DNA of 64,000 nucleotides from Hsuehochloa calcarea. Taxonomy: Eukaryota > Streptophyta > Magnoliopsida > Poales > Poaceae. Positions 11,091-23,102 of the stretch are shown piece by piece; positions within the stretch are counted from its first letter, which is position 1; each line of letters starts with the position of its first letter. Both the position numbers and the translations under genes were made by a program. The DNA lies in the NCBI GenBank assembly GCA_036346395.1, contig CM070602.1:15447098-15511097 (forward strand). The letters run 5' to 3'. The notes under the pieces are model-generated. The model did no database searches, had not been told where the DNA came from, and saw nothing but the letters and a program-made list of their open reading frames with translations.

Positions 11091-11989
11091 CTTTAGGGAG
11101 TCTACTGCTTTCTAAAATCACATTAGCACTGCGCATAATGTTAGATTTTCTACCGTTTCTAGACAGACAACAACTAGGGATCTAGTAAAATACTACAATG
11201 AATGTTGTAATAAAACAAAGAAACTATTTAGTACGTGCACATCCTTATCTTTACTTCCATCAACCCATGATGCATTCTTCACGAACCTTTCATCAATACA
11301 TGATGGGTCTTCTCTTGACTTGATGATCAACTCATTATCATCTTCTCTTCGAGATCTTGATATGCATCAACACATGATGCATCATCTTCTTAAACTTTTA
11401 CTTGATGTCATCCCAAGTCATCATCATTATGGAACTCAACCTATTTCACCCACTCATGGAAAATATTTGTTTCACAATATGATTGTCATTAATTACCATA
11501 ACATACCATTAACTCATAATGGTGGATCAAGATACTTCAATCTTTCCCTCTTTGGTAATTGATAACAACCATCACAATTGTAAATAATTGAATATAAAGC
11601 AATATGAGTATATATGAACTATACTAGTTTTATATACTCAAGGGATATTTCTCAAAGTAAAGATCCTTAATATAAGTGGATAAAGGAATATGGATCAATA
11701 CTAATGAAATCACAAAATATAGAGTGAACTCCCCCCTAAATGTGTGCATACATGAATGTGTAATAAGAACATATGCACATATTCAAGTTAGACTTTTGGT
11801 AGAGTTCAACCTATATTTTGGATATGAGGAATGCGACAAGATATAAGAATATGATGTCAAATACATACCTCTTTGATTTTTTACATTTTCATCTAATTGA
11901 GACTAAACAATAGGTACAAGTTGCCAATTAATAATAAAGTTATTTGCTGCAAATGAAACTTCAAAAAGAAAGAATATATTTCACCAACC

Positions 11990-13318
11990 GAAGGGGTTAG
12001 GTACAAGGCGGTGCTTACTGCTAAAGGATACGACCAAATTCCAGGTATTGATTCCATATATGTATTTTCCCTAGTTGTGAAGTATAGTTATATTTGTACT
12101 TTACTCAGCATAGTAGCCATGCATGATTATAAGCATAAACAATTAGACTTGAAAATTGCATGCTTACATGGGAATTGGAGGAAGAATTTTATATGGAGCA
12201 ACTGGAAGATTTTGTCTTTCCGGGAAAGGATAATTATGCTTACAAGTTGCATAAATCTCTTTATGGTTTAAAGCAATCACCCAAACAATGGTACAAGAGA
12301 TTTGACTCATTTATGATCTCTCAGGATTTCAAAAGACCCGATTATGATAGTTGTGTTTATTTAAATACTACTAATGGATCAACTATTTATTTACTCTGAT
12401 ATGTTGATTACTACAAAAGATAAGGCAGATATTTCAAAGTTGAAGGCACAATTGAGAAGTGAATTTGAGATAAAGGATCTTGGTGTAGCAAACGAGATTC
12501 TTAGTATGAAAATTACCAAAGATAGATGGTTTGAGAATTATATCTAAGTTAGGAATGGTATATTGATAAAGTTCTTTGTAGTTTCAACATGCATAAGGCC
12601 AAACTGGTGAATACTCCGTTAGTTGCACATTTCAAATGTCTTCAGCTCATGTCCACAATCAGATGATGAAGTTGAGTATATGTCTAGAGTTCCATATGCT
12701 AGTGTAGTTGGCTCGCTTATGTATACCATGGTATGTTCTTGTCCTGATTTATCCTAATAATTGAGTGTTGTTAGTAGATACATGGCTAATCTTGGCGAAG
12801 AGCATCGGAAAACGCTTTAATGGATTTTTATATACTTGCAGGGCACATCTAATGCTTATTTATAGTTTGGAAAGACTAAAGATAAAATCATTGGCTTTGT
12901 GGACTCATATTTTGCTAGATATTTGGATAAAAGATCTCTTGCTGGTAATTATGTGTTCTCTATTGGAGAATGTGCCGTTAGTTGGAATGCAAGCCTGCAA
13001 ACTATTGTTGTCTTGTCTACTACAGAAGCCGAGTATATGGCTATTTCTAAAGCTTGCAAAGAAGCTGTTTGGCTAAGAGGTTTGTTTACTGAGCATTGTG
13101 GAAGTAAGTCTTGCACTGCAATATTCTGCGATAATCAAAGTGTTATTTGCCTTACGAAGGATCAGATGTTTCATGAGAGAACAAAACACATATACATCAT
13201 GTATCATTACATTCGAGGTGTCATTGCTCAAGATGAAATTAAAGTTAGCATGATAAGTACTCCCGATAATCCAACTGATACGATGACAAACCCAGTACCT
13301 ACAGCTAAGTTTTAGCTT
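11990..13318 (+). pseudogene. Copia reverse transcriptase and RNase H remnant
   Basis: Readable pieces in order: AKGYDQIPGID (RT entry), EEEFYMEQLEDFVFPGK, LHKSLYGLKQSPKQWYKRFD (the copia RT signature), then a region where the catalytic YVDD is degraded. RNase H sequence follows, with STTEAEYMAISKACKEAVWL, FCDNQSVICLTKD and the closing histidine block RTKHIYI. Frames shift at least at about 12160, 12400 and 12890, and there are in-frame stops. Non-functional. Confidence 0.88.
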
Positions 13319-13447
13319 TACTCAGATTTAGTTGATATCAGTCAGTAGTCCTCTGGACGTTCAGCGCACAAGGTGTTTATACTAATATGTTTCAAGGATA
13401 TCATGTTTTGTTTTGACTAGAGGAGAAATTCATCTCAAGGTGCATAT

Positions 13448-13689
13448 TGTTGAGTTTGAGTATAATATGAATTTCGTTTTCTACTTCAACTCATAGTTCT
13501 ACTCATACACACAGTCTTTCATGTACCACTATAAATATATTATTGTAGTTCACAGGGAAGAGTGAGAGATTTGTTGTAAACATCTTCTAATACAGTGATA
13601 TTGCCTTTGTACGCCTGTGATTTTTTGAAAAGATTTTTTCAAGTAAAATTTGTCTCCTGTTGATATTTTTCTATGTATTATTTACAACA
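13448..13689 (+). repeat. 3' LTR of the decayed copia element
   Basis: Starts TGTTGAGTTTGAG after a weak purine-containing stretch (CTCAAGGTGCATAT) and ends ACAACA, about 242 bp. It contains a TATA-like ACTATAAATATA near 13531. Position right after pol and the TG...CA ends support the call. There is no second copy to align, so edges are inferred. Confidence 0.55.
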
Positions 13690-14392
13690 GCAAACGATCG
13701 AAGACATCTTGTACCAAAAAAGTTAAAAACTTAACCATTGTTTGACTCAATTTGCATCCAAAAATTTATCACCCCGTGATCGAGATTTTATCAGCCTAAC
13801 TAGCTAGCATCGTACGTGTCTCTTCTCCCAAAAAAAAACATCGTACGTGTCGGTGTAGCCTTCATCTTGGGAGATGATTGTAGCCTAGCTTGCAGGCTGG
13901 CTTCGTCATGGACCTGACAACATCGGTCAGAAAATGCATACATGGCGGCGACGTCGGAACAGAGAGAGCGGAAACGATCGTGTGTGGCCATAGAGGCGGC
14001 GAGGACACTACGTACACGGCTTGCAACTCCCGCGGCGCGTACCGGACTACCTGACACCATCCGCGGAGAGGCTCTTGATGATGCCAGATAGGTCATCGGC
14101 GTCTCCAGCATTAGGCGCGGCGCGGGAGTGCAGCCATACGCGCGACGACGAGTATCGCCGTGGGTTCGGCGGAATTTGCTCAAACGCATGGCCTTGGGGC
14201 GATGGTGGACTGCGGACCAGTAACATAGAGTAATACAAGGAAAGTCGGAGGGTTCTTTTGTAAAACTGCACCAGCCGATTCCGCCTATCTCGCCCGTTTA
14301 ACCCCGATCGAACGACGCTAGCTGGATCGCGGATTTTAATCGCAATCCAATTTGGGGACAATTTTTCGAGCGCCGCTGCATCTTTGGAGGGT
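13690..14392. other. Flank of the complete copia insertion, no gene called
   Basis: GC content rises towards the right and both strands show open frames (for example minus 13800-14189), but no family is recognised. 14200-14397 joins to 20757 onward as the target site before the copia element entered. The joined sequence, with CT-rich tracts, could be an old promoter or leader. Confidence 0.4.
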
Positions 14393-14397
14393 TTCAC

Positions 14398-14853
14398 TGT
14401 TAGTCACTTTGGATCTCCTAGGTGTAGATCTGGGGTGTTCTTGTTCGGATTCGAGAGAGAGGGGAGAGAGAGAGGGCATTAGGGTTTTGTTACCGACCGT
14501 CCGATGCATTGGAGGAGTTGGCCATCGCTGCTTCGTCGATGAAGTACGCACACAGGCAGCGACGGTCGGGGAAGAGGAGAGCGGTGGCGGCGGCGTAGAT
14601 CCGGTGACGGGGACGGCGATGGGGCTTCCCGCCGCCTACTGCGCGTCCCTCTAGATCGGTCTAGGGTTTGTCAGGTGGGGTTTGCGGCTCAGGCGAACCT
14701 CGTGTATTGAGCCGCCGGCCCCCCACCTCTATATTTATTGCGCAGCGCGACGGGGGCCCATCAGCCAATAGTTGGGCTGGGCGCCCCCGATCAGGGCGCG
14801 GATCAAGGTCCCGATTAGCCCAACGGCTAATCGGGAGAGATATCAATCTAACA
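14398..14853 (-). repeat. 3' LTR of the minus-strand copia element
   Basis: TGTTAGTCACTTTGGATCTC start and CTAACA end. Nearly identical to 20298-20751, with a 12-bp GA-rich insertion around 14455-14470 and a 10-bp deletion near the right end. Confidence 0.95.
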
Positions 14854-14871
14854 TTCTCCCCCTTTGATCTC
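14854..14871 (-). promoter_or_regulatory. Polypurine tract for plus-strand priming
   Basis: On the minus strand this reads GATCAAAGGGGGAGAA immediately before the 3' LTR. It is the expected polypurine primer position and composition for a Ty1/copia element. Confidence 0.85.
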
Positions 14872-15246
14872 CTCTCATATCATACCTTTTCTTCTTTTCC
14901 CATTTCATCACAGATTAGTGCATAGAGCATGCTTCATCGTCACGATCAATTGCCGATAGATTTAATACTCAAGACACATCTCTCAGCATCAAACATTCTT
15001 TAATTTTGGGCCCTTTATAGTCCAGAATCATATGCTTTCCTTAAACCCATGCCGCTACATGTTCTCTCAACACGCTGGGTGGTAAGCCTTTTGTAAGCGG
15101 ATCCGCTAACATCTTTGTGGTACTTATATGATCAAGACTTATGATATGATCCCGACTTTATCTTTCACAACATAGTACTTTATGTCAATGTGTTTGGCAA
15201 AGACCACTTGACTTATTGTTGTGAGCATACATTCTTCGCCGGTTCA

Positions 15247-16299
15247 TTATCGCAAAGACAATTTAAGTGGTCTATAGATGTCGTCAACCACCTTCAAACC
15301 GGGTATAAACTTCTTTACCCAGTTTACCTGCCCCGTGGCCTCATAACATGCTACAAACTCGGCATACATTGTGGACGATGTAGTGACGGTTTGCTTAGAG
15401 CTTTTCCACGATATAGCTCCTCCTGCGAGAGTAAATATATACCCTGACGTGGACTTTCTATCATCTCCCGCATAATCAGAATCCGAGTACCCTACTATGC
15501 GCAAGGAATCTGATTTTCTATACGTTAGCATAAGGCCTTTCGTGTCTTGCAAATAACGCAAGACTTTCTTTACTAATTTCCAGTGTTCTAGTCCTGGATT
15601 GCTCTGAAATCTGCCAAGTAACCCGGTAACAAATGCTAAGTCAGGGCGTGTGCATACTTGAGCATACTGTAAGCTTCCGACAGCTGAAGCATATGTAATC
15701 GCTTTCATTTGATCGATCTCATACTGGTTCCTGGGGCATTGAAAATCCCCATATCTATCGCCCTTGACTATGGGAGCAGGTGAGGGACTACATTTGTGCA
15801 TACTGAATTTCTTTAGAACCTTTTCTATGTATGCCTTTTGTGATAGTCCTAATACCCCTTTATTTCTATCTCGGTGAATCTCTATACCTAGAACGAACGA
15901 AACTTCACCGAGGTCTTTCATATCAAAATTTGAGGACAAGAACTTCTTTGTCTCCAGTAGTAGACTGATGTCACTACTAGCAAGTAAGATGTCATCCACA
16001 TACAGGATTAGGAAAATGTATTTCCTATTCTTAAACTTTGCATAAACACAATTGTCCTCTACATTCTCTTTAAACCCAAACTTTCTTATTGTACTATCAA
16101 ACTTCAAATACCACTGTCTTGAAGCTTGTTTTAACCCATAAATAGACTTCTTTAGGCGGCATCCCATTCGTTCTTTTCCTTCCACGATAAAACCTTTTGG
16201 TTGTGCCATGTAAACATTTTCCTCCAAATCCCCATTGAGGAATGCCGTCTTTACATCCATCTGATGTAGTTCTAAATCATAATGTGCTACTAGCGCCAT
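15247..16299 (-). pseudogene. Copia RT and RNase H part of pol
   Basis: 350 open codons on the minus strand. They include HQMDVKTAFLNGDLEENVYM, KSIYGLKQASRQWYLKFD, the catalytic ILYVDDILLASSD, KDLGEVSFVLGIEIHRD and RNase H (GYSDSDYAGDDRKSTSGYIF and SSTMYAEFVACYEA). The final RNase H strands and C-terminus lie in other frames at 14900-15246, with stops. Upstream it is in the same frame as 16360-16911, separated only by a TAA at 16360-16362, a single-base nonsense change in the conserved KGFTQ-R block. RT chemistry residues themselves are intact. Confidence 0.92.
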
Positions 16300-16359
16300 T
16301 ATGATTCTAAAAGAATCCTTACATGAGACTGGAGAGAAAATCTCATTGTAATCAATCCC

Positions 16360-16911
16360 TTATCTTTGCGTGAAACCTTTTGCCACAAGCCGCTCTTTAA
16401 ATTTTTCTATGTTCCCTTGGGAGTCATATTTTGTTTTGTAGACCCATTTACAGCCTACTGTCTTGGCTCCTTTAGGAATTGACTCTAAGTCCCAAACCTC
16501 GTTGGTACTCATTGATATCATCTCATCTTTCATGGCTTCAAGCCACTTCGATGACTGATCGCTTCTCATGGCTTCTTCAAATGAGGTGGGATCATCCTCC
16601 ATATGAAACTCTTCAGTAGCATAAATCTCATAGTCATCAGAAATAGCTGATCTTCTTGCTCTTTGGGACCTTCTGGGACCTTCGTTAGTCGGCCCTTGTT
16701 CTGTGTGTGGCTGTTGCTGTTCTTCCTCATGTGCAACAACGGTTTCCATGGGTTCCTGAAGGACAGGTTCCACATGTTCATTCGTTGTCGCCATGGGAGG
16801 ACCAACAACAAAAGTCTTGTCACTACATGATGTCGACATCACATGTTGGCCTTGATAAGTGCGAAGGAGAAAAATGGCTCCTGAATCATCGGAGTGGGCA
16901 CATATACCCAC
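16360..16911 (-). pseudogene. Copia pol, linker and start of RT
   Basis: Minus-strand frame rich in Glu and Gln in the integrase-RT linker, then the RT opening EAMKDEMISMSTNEVWDL and CKWVYKTKYDSQGNIEKFK. It ends at the TAA described for the next segment. Between this and the integrase frame (17165) the reading frame is shifted and contains stops, although the linker motif SLNHL-VWG and FNPNIGKLDPK can still be followed in pieces. Confidence 0.85.
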
Positions 16912-17164
16912 TTCTCTTCAAGATCAATTTCCCGCGCTGCCTTGCTCCCCCTCATCATCTCATCCTCTAAGAAGACATCGTGTCTTGTTTCTACAAACTT
17001 TGTATATCCGTCTCTAACAAAGAGAAACGAAAACCTTTTGACTTTTCAGGTAGCCAATGAAATGGCAACTTCATCGCTTTGGGATCTAACTTCCCAATGT
17101 TTGGGTTAAATATTTTAGCCTCAATGGACTCCCCACACACGTAAGTGATTTAGTGAGGTACTCT

Positions 17165-18115
17165 TCACGTCCACAACTCATACGGTGTTTTGGGCACTGA
17201 CTTACTTGGTACTCTATTGAGAATATGAATGGCTGTCTTTAACGCCTCCATCCACAGACTCAATGGTAAGGTGGAGTAACTTATCATACTGCGCACCATA
17301 TCCATTAGGGTACGGTTACATCTTTCAGCTACTCCATTCTGTTGAGGCTCGCCCGGTGTAGAATATTGGGCTACTATTCCATTCTCCTGTAAGAACCTTA
17401 CAAAAGCTCCAGGAACCTGTCCATACGGGGTATGCCGACCATAGTACTCCCCTCCACGGTCGGATCTGACTATCTTAATCTTTAGATTGTGTTGATTTTC
17501 AACTTCAGCCTTAAATATCTTAAATTTATCCAACGCTTCTGTTCTTTCTTTAATTGGATAAATGTAGCCAAAACGGGAGTAATCATCCGTGAATGTTATG
17601 AACGAGTCATAACCATCCACACTCTTCACAGGAAAAGGACCACATATATCTGTGTGAATTATCTCTAAAATTCCTGCGCTTCGTTTGGCATCTTTCTTAA
17701 TTTTCTTTACATACTTTCCTTTAATACATTCTATGCATTGTTCTAAGTCTGAGAACTCTAATAGAGGAATAATTTCATTCTTAACTAGTCTTTCTATTCT
17801 CCCCCTCGAAATATGGCATAAACGACAGTGCCATAATTTCGACGATGCATTATGAGTTCTCTTTCGTTTTCTGTTCGCATTCACAGGCGAGGATATACGC
17901 TTATTCACATCACATACGGAATTCACATTTTCACGAAGTGACAATAAATAAAGCTCATCTTGTTTGATGGCAAGACCAATACATTTATCATTAAACATTA
18001 TTTCACATTTGCCATCTCCAAAATGGCAATCATAACCATCATTGTCCAAGCGTGAAACACTAATCAAGTTTCTTTGTAAAGAAGGAACATAAAGAACATC
18101 TCTAAGTAAAAGCAC
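17165..18115 (-). pseudogene. Copia integrase
   Basis: 316 open codons on the minus strand. The N-terminal zinc-binding part (LWHCRLCHISRGRIERL and CIECIKGKYVKK) is followed by the catalytic core with HTDICGPFPVKSVDGYDSFI (first Asp), VRSDRGGEYYG (second Asp) and PGEPQQNGVAERCNRTLMD (catalytic Glu). It ends PYELWT at a TGA where family members continue. Catalytic residues are preserved, but the polyprotein is interrupted after this point. Confidence 0.93.
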
Positions 18116-19209
18116 GGGTCGTCGACAAAAGTCAGATGAAGATCTCCAACGGCTTCAACGTCTGCTCGGACTCCATTTGCGACTTTAACGCATCTTTCTC
18201 TTCTTTGCGTAGTCCTCGTCGAACGGAATCCCTGCAAGGAATTGGCAACATGAACAGTTGCACCTGAATCAATCCACCAAGTAGATTTTGAATATTGTAC
18301 ATACAGGGACTCATCTAAGAACGTAATGATGTTCTCACCTTTCTTTGACATAATCATTTTCAAGAAATCGGGACAATCTTTCTTGTAATGTCCCTTTTTC
18401 TTGCAGTGAAGGCACTGATCTTTCTCCACTGTGAAATTTTGTTGCTGAGGCTTTTGCTCAGGCTTTCCTGTCTTTGAGGAGGAATGATTAAAGTTCTTTT
18501 TCTTGTTGTCTTTCACATAGTTGATAGAACCACCATGTGAAGCCTTTACCCTTTCCTCCTCCTGCGCACACATAGCTATGAGTTTCTCTAAGTCCCATTT
18601 CTCGGGCTGTATATTGTAGTTAACAACAAAAGTATCAAATTCCTTTGGCAAGGAAGCAAAAATCAGATGGATTAGGAACTCATCCTTGATGGCCAGATCC
18701 ATTGGTTTCAGCTTGGATGCCAAAGCGCTCATCCTTTGTATGTGCTCTCTTATGCCATTGCCACCTCCATTGTACCTCTCAGAACTCGGTTTGCTTTATC
18801 ACCGGGTAGCATATGTCTTTGAAGAGCCAGTGAACTGACTCTTTATTCTTTCGAGGTACTCAGTGACAGTGTCACATTCTGGGATTGAGCCCACAATTGC
18901 GGGCTCAATCGTGTTCTTTATCACAGCCAAACATTTCTTGTTGGTAGTGACCCACTTTTTATGATCAAGATCATATGACATTTTTATGGGAGCATAGTCC
19001 CTCTGTTTGGTCTGCCAAGCAGCATCAGCCTCATTTTCCTCCCTCACCGGTGCCACAGGCTCTGTGGAACACGGTGTGGTGATTACCCAGTCCACCTCAG
19101 CCAAAATGAAAGCCAGGTCAATCTTTTTCTTCCATTCAACGTAGTTGTCTCCTTTGAGAACCGGGATATCCCTGATGTAGCCCATCAAAGAATATCCTCC
19201 TGAAAACAC
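18064..19209 (-). pseudogene. Copia gag and protease
   Basis: The first frame (19209-18799) encodes the gag N-terminus with LKGDNYVEWKKKIDLAF, typical of copia gag (UBN2/DUF4219). It stops at YATR followed by two stop codons. A second frame (18732-18064) resumes gag (FASLPKEFDTFVVNYN), has a basic stretch, the zinc knuckle CLHCKKKGHYKKDC and the protease active site TWWIDSGATVHVAN. A frame break of gag at about 18735-18800 separates the two. No intact polyprotein can be made from this copy. Confidence 0.9.
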
Positions 19210-20283
19210 AATTCATATACAGTGAGAACATTTAAACATAATAACAACAACTGCATGCCTTAGTTCCAACGTTGGTTAAAATTAAAACATACAGTTGTTT
19301 ACACATTAAATCTATATCACCGTTGGGAAGAAATAGAGATAAGGCATAAAACTCATCAATTAAAATTATAATACTGTTATTATCAACGTTGGTCAGAAAA
19401 TAACAATATCATAATTCACAACAATTCTCAAAAATTAAATTCTCCCATTGGTTCAAATTTAATTGAAAGAGTAATCAACATTAACTTTTGCAGCGGAAAC
19501 ATGAAAACATTCTAAAATTAATTCTTACTCAGAAGCATTATTACTGTACTCATCTAATCTCTGAAAAAATAACACGTTGGTGCAAAAAATTACAGAGATT
19601 TGATTCAAATTTCATTTAAATTCATTCAAAAAATGCTTCTGAAAATAATTAAAATTCATTTTCAGAATTACTGTTCAAACGGCCATTTTGGCCCATTCCT
19701 TCGCAGCCGCGGCCCACGGCGGCCTGCTAACTCTGACGCTATCTCAGCCGTCGGATGCGAATCCGACGGTGATTCTCTGCAATTGCCCTTGACTTGCGAC
19801 TGCTCGCTTCAGCGCAATCTCACTGCCGTCGGCGAATCGGACGGTGGCGGCGTTTTACGGATCAAAACACGAGTAGGCGGCGGTTCCAAACCCTAACGCC
19901 ATTTCTCCTCCTCTCTCGCACAGAGTGGAGGCGGAAAACCAGCGCCACGCATGAGCCCTCTCACCGGCGTCGCGCTCCCCTCGGGTGAGTGCGCCCGCCG
20001 TCAGCGGCTTCCGTGGCGGCGCCTTAACACGCGCCTGCCCGGGGTTCGGAGGGCTCTTTGCAGTCCGTGGCCGACGGTGGCCGCTTTGAGCGCCGTGAGC
20101 CACGGCTCGGCCGGTCTTCCCGCACGCCGCCGGCACGACGGCCCGGCGATGAAGGCCGTAAGTCCCAAATAGTTTTGAGATCTAGGGTTAGGGTTTGGAT
20201 TCGCTGTTCTTTTCTTTTCCGCACGCCGGTCAACCGACGGCGGTCTGTGAGCTTTTTCATCTGGATCCATCGCCGTCCTTAGT
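19210..20283 (-). other. 5' leader of the copia element
   Basis: About 1.07 kb between primer site and gag start on the minus strand. The half nearest the LTR (19680-20280) is GC- and CpG-rich with many short overlapping frames on both strands. The half nearest gag is AT-rich and contains the recurring word AACGTTGG on the plus strand. No protein family is recognised. A captured host fragment is possible but not supported. Confidence 0.55.
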
Positions 20284-20296
20284 GGCTCTGATACCA
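20284..20296 (-). promoter_or_regulatory. Primer binding site, initiator Met-tRNA
   Basis: Minus strand reads TGGTATCAGAGCC one base inside the 5' LTR, complementary to the 3' end of plant initiator Met-tRNA. It fixes the element's orientation as minus. Confidence 0.95.
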
Positions 20297-20297
20297 T

Positions 20298-20751
20298 TGT
20301 TAGTCACTTTGGATCTCCTAGGTGTAGATCTGGGGTGTTCTTGTTCGGATTCGAGAGAGAGGGCATTAGGGTTTTGTTACCGACCGTCCGATGCATTGGA
20401 GGAGTTGGCCATCGCTGCTTCGTCGATGAAGTCCGCACACGGGCAGCGACGGTCGGGGAAGAGGAGAGCGGTGGCGGCGGCGTAGATCCGGTGACGGGGA
20501 CGGCGATGGGGCTTCCCGCCGCCTACTGCGCGTCCCTCTAGATCGGTCCAGGGTTTGTCAGGTGGGGTTTGCGGCTCAGGCGAACCTCGTGTATTGTGCC
20601 GCCGGCCCCCCACCTCTCTATTTATTGCGCAGCGCGACGGGGGTCCATCAGCTAATAGTTGGGCTGGGCGCCCCCGATCAGGGCGCAGATCAAGGTCCCG
20701 ATTAGCCGTTGATTAGCCCAACGGCTAATCGGGAGAGAGATCAATCTAACA
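20298..20751 (-). repeat. 5' LTR of the minus-strand copia element
   Basis: Partner of 14398-14853 with the same termini; lacks the 12-bp GA-rich insertion. Followed directly by the target duplication TTCAC. Confidence 0.95.
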
Positions 20752-20756
20752 TTCAC

Positions 20757-21539
20757 GAGCCAAAGTTCCCCGCTCCACCTCTCCTCTGCCCTAGCCTGGG
20801 CCGCTCGATCTAATCGGACGGCCATCCGTCATTCCAGGGCCGCTTCTCCTCCGCTTGGTCGTACTCAGCCCGCCCGAGGATGGAAAGGTGGCCAGGCGCC
20901 TGCATTCGCGGTGGAGCTGCCTCGCGCCGGTGACGGGCCAGGCTAGGTGTGGAAGATCGACAGGGGGCGCCGAGCTGTAGGAAGCGGCCGACGCTTCGAA
21001 TTGGAACAATGGCGTGTGTCTTCTCGGCCGCTCCAGAGTGAGGTCCCATCTGCATGCCGCAGCACAAAGGCACCAAACAAGCACCTCGTTGTATCATCGA
21101 CGCTGAAAGAGCAGTAACAAATGAACGTGTCTTCCGCTAGACCTTTCGGTAAGCAAATGAAGAACAAGTAGGAACCAACCCGAAACCTCACCAAGAGAGG
21201 TACCGACGTTAATTGAGGGTTGCTGTGGCCGTTCGCAATGCCTTTAGAGATGCCATTGGAGAAGTGACTGCGGCTAAATACCTCACCACCGGCGATCGAC
21301 CTTGCCAGCGAAGACCTCACCACCGGAGATGACCTCACTGTCAGAAAAAAGAAAGGCAATCTCCCGTGTTCTGCTGCTGTGTCTGTCGTGTTTGAACTTG
21401 TCGTGTTGGAAACGAGCTCGATGCCAGCGGAGGAGGCGGCCACGTGTGGAGGTGGTGCTATGCTATCTCGGGCTCTAGGTTTTGGCCAGATTGGGACCGG
21501 TGGAGGTGGAAGCGATAAACAAGGAAGGGAGGATTCCAT
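20757..21539. other. Right flank of copia insertion, no gene called
   Basis: Continues the pre-insertion target from 14397. The minus strand has a 219-codon open frame (20943-21602), but its composition is low-complexity and its 5' end overlaps sense copia RT sequence on the plus strand, so I regard it as spurious. Confidence 0.45.
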
Positions 21540-22615
21540 GTTGGACATCACCTTGATGTCACTTGGATTTGAAAGAAGCCCACCTGAGCATGCCATGTAC
21601 AAGAAAGGAAGATATTAGAGTTTTCTTCTAGTTGGTGTATACGTGGATGATCCGGAGATTACTGGAGTTTGTGAAGAGGAGATTGTAAAATTCAAGCAAC
21701 AAATGCAGAAGCTTTTCAAGATGAGTGATCTCGGCTTGTTAAGTTATTATCTTGGCATTGAAGTAGATCAAACGTCAAGTGGTATCTCACTTTGCCAAGA
21801 AGCATATGCAAATAAGATTCTTGAAAATTGTAGCATCGGTGATTGCAATCTAGTATAAACTCCGATGGAAGCAAGATTCAAGTTAAGTAAGAAAAGTTCA
21901 TCACCATTATTGGTGGATCAAACTATGTATAGAAGCATTATTGGGAGCCTGAGGTATCTTATAAACACAAGACCAGACCTAGCTTATTCGGTTGGGATTG
22001 TTAGCCGGTACATGGAGTCCGCAACAACTGAACATATGGCTACTGTGAAACACATCTTAAGCTATGTCAAAGACACTTGATTTGGGCTGCTATTATAAAA
22101 AGAAGAAGGAAGGAGAGAAGCTGCGCTTGGTGGGTTATAGCGCTAATGATATGGCCGGAGACATTGATGATCGAAAGAGCACAACTGGAGTCGCATTCTA
22201 TTTGGGCTCTAGTCTTATCAGTTGGCTATCACAAAAGCAAAAGGTGATCACATTGTCATCATGTGAAGCAGAGTACATAGCAGCAGCAGCATGACAGGGA
22301 ATCTGGTTAGAGCACCTCCTTGGTGATCTCATGAACCAGGATCCTAAAAGGATAATACTCAACATTGACAACAAATTTGCTATTTCTTTGTGTAAGAATC
22401 CAGTACATCATGATAGAAGCAAACATATCGATCAGCTTGTAGTTGAGTATGTTGGAATGCAAATGATCAGGGAATGTGTTGAAAAAGAAAAGATTGTGGT
22501 TGAGTATGTTATCACAAATGATCAGCTTGTAGATATTCTAACCAAACCTTTGGGAAGGCTCAAGTTCTTGGAGATAAGAGAAAAAATTGGAATGCAGGCT
22601 GTGAAAAGGATATAA
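21540..22615 (+). pseudogene. Copia RT C-terminal half and RNase H
   Basis: Readable blocks: FERSPPEHAMYKKG, then a stop, VGVYVDDPEITG (active-site YVDD), KLFKMSDLGLLSYYLGIEVD, MYRSIIGSLRYLINTRPDLA and, in RNase H, DRKSTTGVAFYLGSSLISWL, LSSCEAEYIAAAA, DNKFAISLCKNPVHHDRSKH and the tail VDILTKPLGRLKF. In-frame stops (for example after KKGRY, NLV and AAAA) and one frame change near 22070 make it non-functional, although most motifs survive. Confidence 0.9.
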
Positions 22616-22633
22616 CTAACTTAGGGAGGTGAT

Positions 22634-23002
22634 TGTTGAGTTAAGTTGGTAATATAGTATTTTATGTTTTTAGAGTTATATTGGATTGTCAATTTGTTAG
22701 ACAATACCGATGTTAGTTCTTTTTGATATACTTCAGCTAGTATAGCTTGTTGATTCAAAGTATGTCTGAGTTAGAATCAGAGTCAGTCTCTGTTTTCAGT
22801 AGTAGCGGGTTTCGGAATCATGTAGAGTTTCCGACAATGAGTCAAACTGCAATCTTCAAATGACTATAAATAGCAGAGAAAAGAAACAGAAAATCTGCAA
22901 TTGTTGCAGCGCAAAATACACATATCTGTTCTAAACATTTTCCTCCAAGGATTGTGTTTTCTGACCCGGGTCTGAACTTTCAGAATCTCTGAATTTCTGA
23001 CA
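22634..23002 (+). repeat. 3' LTR of the copia fragment
   Basis: Starts TGTTGAGTTAAG right after GGGAGGTGAT and probably ends CTGACA (about 369 bp). Contains a TATA box CTATAAATAGC near 22864. The right edge is inferred because no second copy is present. Confidence 0.65.
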
Positions 23003-23102
23003 ATTGCTACCCACAATCAAAATTGCTTCTGGAGTTTCCATTGATGACAAAGGAATGGAATTAACGTCATCTGCCTATGTAAGAACAAAAAGTAAACAAG
23101 GA

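Larger units (their letters stand above)
11210..13689 (+). mobile_element. Ty1/copia retrotransposon, decayed 3' part
   Basis: Sense-orientation pol remnants are followed by a short 3' LTR. No 5' LTR, gag or integrase was found. 11210-11990 is AT-rich, non-coding and of unclear origin. The element is old: frames are broken in several places. Confidence 0.6.
14398..20751 (-). mobile_element. Complete but disabled Ty1/copia retrotransposon (6354 bp)
   Basis: Two LTRs of 456 bp (14398-14853) and 454 bp (20298-20751), both beginning TGTTAG and ending CTAACA, are flanked by a perfect 5-bp target duplication TTCAC (14393-14397 and 20752-20756). The primer site is on the minus strand next to the right LTR, and the purine tract is next to the left LTR. 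Between them lie minus-strand gag, protease, integrase, RT and RNase H in copia order. Coding is broken by frameshifts and stops. By eye the LTRs differ by about ten substitutions and two small indels, so the insertion is fairly recent. The 5' leader (about 19680-20280) is unusually GC-rich and CpG-rich. Confidence 0.95.
21540..23002 (+). mobile_element. Ty1/copia retrotransposon, 3' fragment with LTR
   Basis: Sense RT/RNase H remnants, then a purine-rich GGGAGGTGAT and a 3' LTR. Everything upstream of the RT active site is absent. It is a different family from the complete minus-strand copia nearby, judged by LTR and pol wording. Confidence 0.85.

Noticed and set aside
20943..21602. Minus-strand 219-codon open frame
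   Set aside because: It overlaps sense copia RT sequence at one end, is low-complexity elsewhere, and has no family resemblance.
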